Assembly: GCF_003598715.1 (NCBI RefSeq)
Contig: NZ_QZFU01000055.1
Span: 186,001 to 250,000, forward strand
Length of the DNA stretch: 64,000 bases
Direction: 5' to 3'
Origin: Nocardia panacis
Lineage (GTDB): Bacteria; Actinomycetota; Actinomycetes; Mycobacteriales; Mycobacteriaceae
Translations under genes and position numbers: made by a program
The notes under the pieces: generated by a model
The model's database searches: none
The model's input: only the letters and a program-made list of their open reading frames with translations
Told to the model about the DNA's origin: nothing
Shown here: piece after piece, positions 62,814-64,000 of the stretch
How the letters are laid out: each line of letters opens with the position of its first letter
Numbering within the stretch: position 1 is the stretch's first letter

Positions 62814-63524
62814 ATGACTAGACCGGGGGCAGGTGTGCTGGCAGTAATGCCGCTGCACACCCTCAGCGAGGTACATGGTGCGGCCGGGCTCCGCGAGCGG
62901 CTGCTGGTCGAGTTCGGCGCGCTGCCCGATTCCCGATTGCCCACGCGGGCTTTGGAATTGGCGAGCGACCTGCACCGCGAGGATCGATACGGGCGCGAAC
63001 CATATCTGAGTCATCTACTGCGGGTGGCGATTCGGATCATCAGCCACTACGAGGTGCGTGATCCGGAGGTGGTGGCGGCCGGACTGCTGCACGACGCGGT
63101 GGAGGATCACCCGGCGGAGCTGGCCGCTGGGCGACCCGGGCCTGCCGCTGCGGCCGCACTCGACGAACTGGCGGACAGGTTCGGGAGTCGGGTCGCGGAA
63201 ATCGTTGCGGCGGTGACCAATCCGCCCCGCGATCCGACTCTCGACCGACATACGCAGTATCGCGAGAATGTGGCGGCGAAATTGGATCGCGCACCGTGGG
63301 CGCGGGTGGTGAAGCTGTCCGACTTCACCGACAACGGTGTGGGCATCCTCTATGCGGGCGATTCGCACATGCACCGTCTGGCCACCAAGTACCGCCCGCT
63401 CACCAATGTGTATCGCGACCTGGTCACCCGGCCCGACACTCCGCTGGCCGAGCATGTCAAACAGCATATTCTCGGCCAACTCGATCTCGCCGACGAGCGT
63501 TTCGCCGCCATCTTGGACAATTAG
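62814..63524 (+). CDS. Stand-alone HD-domain protein
   Basis: The 236-residue protein has the HD motif set of the RelA/SpoT hydrolase domain: LSHLLRVAIRIISH, then VVAAGLLHDAVEDHP, and a later VVKLSDFTDNGV (ED/ND-like). No synthetase or regulatory domain is present, so it resembles small alarmone hydrolase-type or other HD phosphohydrolases. The ATG at 62814 was used; an ATG at 62847 would drop 11 residues. No strong ribosome binding site precedes either, and the 104-base upstream gap holds no clear promoter. Confidence 0.8.
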   Translation: MTRPGAGVLAVMPLHTLSEVHGAAGLRERLLVEFGALPDSRLPTRALELASDLHREDRYGREPYLSHLLRVAIRIISHYEVRDPEVVAAGLLHDAVEDHPAELAAGRPGPAAAAALDELADRFGSRVAEIVAAVTNPPRDPTLDRHTQYRENVAAKLDRAPWARVVKLSDFTDNGVGILYAGDSHMHRLATKYRPLTNVYRDLVTRPDTPLAEHVKQHILGQLDLADERFAAILDN

Positions 63525-64000
63525 GGCGCGCGCAACACCGACTCGACCAGTTCGCGCACCGCTTCCAGCAGTCGATCGGACTCCCCCGTGCGCACCATGG
63601 TGGGCACCAACTCTCCGCCGAAGCTCGCCAGCAGCAGTCCCGCGACGATTTCGGCATCGATATCGGGGCGCAGCTCGCGCAGCAGTTCGGTGGTGTGCCG
63701 CGCCCAGAATCCGTGGAATTCCGCGCTGCGCGGATGCGGCGGCATCGCGTTGTAGGCGACGATCAGTTCGAGATTGTCGATGACCAGCCGGGCGAATCCC
63801 TCGAAGAAGGCCAGTAGCCGGTCGCGGGCAGGCGCGTCGGGTCCCAGCGGCGGCGGGCCTTCCTGCACCGCGCACATCAATTCGATGGCGGGTTCGCCGA
63901 CGAGTTCGTGCAGCAGTCCCGCGCGACTTCCGAACCGGTGGAAGATGGTGCCCTTGCCGACGCCCGCCGCAGCCGCGACCCGGTCCATGGTGACCGCCTG
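63521..64000 (-). CDS. TetR-family regulator (5' end outside the window)
   Basis: The frame is open to the right edge and stops at 63521. The visible about 159 residues include the end of a TetR helix-turn-helix (VAAAAGVGKGTIFHRFGSRAGLL) and a ligand domain (LIDN-type LVIDNLELIVAYNAMPPHPR). It overlaps the stop of the convergent HD-domain gene by four bases. Target unknown. Confidence 0.88.
   Translation of the reverse strand, partial: QAVTMDRVAAAAGVGKGTIFHRFGSRAGLLHELVGEPAIELMCAVQEGPPPLGPDAPARDRLLAFFEGFARLVIDNLELIVAYNAMPPHPRSAEFHGFWARHTTELLRELRPDIDAEIVAGLLLASFGGELVPTMVRTGESDRLLEAVRELVESVLRAP

Overview
The window is 64 kb of high-GC actinobacterial chromosome. Gene content and order point to the Mycobacteriales, most likely Nocardia or a close relative. 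The evidence is an mIHF-gmk-rpoZ-coaBC-metK-priA run, a pyrR-pyrB-pyrC-(membrane protein)-carA-carB-pyrF operon, uvrC-rapZ-yvcK-whiA, gap-pgk-tpiA, secG, zwf-opcA-pgl, a UsfX/SigF pair and a secreted class I cholesterol oxidase. The order broadly follows the Mycobacterium tuberculosis Rv1379-Rv1450 region as I remember it, with local insertions. I see no prophage, insertion sequence, CRISPR array, tRNA or rRNA, so this is mostly core chromosome with small lineage-specific inserts.

Layout. 1-1850 (+): end of zwf, opcA and pgl, coupled by overlapping starts and stops (oxidative pentose phosphate branch). 1992-9000: a fused E1 dehydrogenase without E2/E3, a TPR protein, an epoxide-hydrolase-like protein, secG, an MFS exporter with an extra C-terminal domain, and an EamA transporter. 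9298-13163: a two-META-domain lipoprotein convergent with gap-pgk-tpiA. 13375-15006: Tat-exported cholesterol oxidase. 15095-20296 (-): uvrC-rapZ-yvcK-whiA, closed by a textbook terminator. 20378-23184: a HAD hydrolase and a lipoprotein gamma-glutamyltransferase. 23185-26160 (-): ribE-ribBA-ribH and a PH-domain membrane protein. 26161-27120: an AT-richer leader and a small protein of unknown function. 27140-33255 (-): rpe, rsmB, fmt and def, interrupted on the + strand by usfX-sigF and a decayed MmcQ/YjbR-type gene.

33415-38743 is the most accessory-like part: a secreted lipase, a PadR regulator, a carotenoid oxygenase with a divergent TetR regulator, and a TetR/YqeB-like pair. Palindromic operator candidates are visible at all three regulators. 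38821-54570 (-) is the replication-restart, nucleotide, cofactor and pyrimidine block. A PyrR-binding-loop candidate abuts the pyrR ribosome binding site. 55049-64000: a giant GH38 alpha-mannosidase translationally coupled to an unknown gene, a small secreted protein, a methyltransferase/TetR operon with two overlapping operators, an AlkB-like dioxygenase, a stand-alone HD protein, and a TetR gene cut by the window end.

No clearly new multi-gene system stands out. The strongest leads are the regulatory sites (SigF-like near-leaderless promoter, PyrR RNA site, TetR/PadR operators), the SigF insertion with its pseudogene scar, the repeat-rich extension of RsmB, and the GH38 plus unknown-gene pair.
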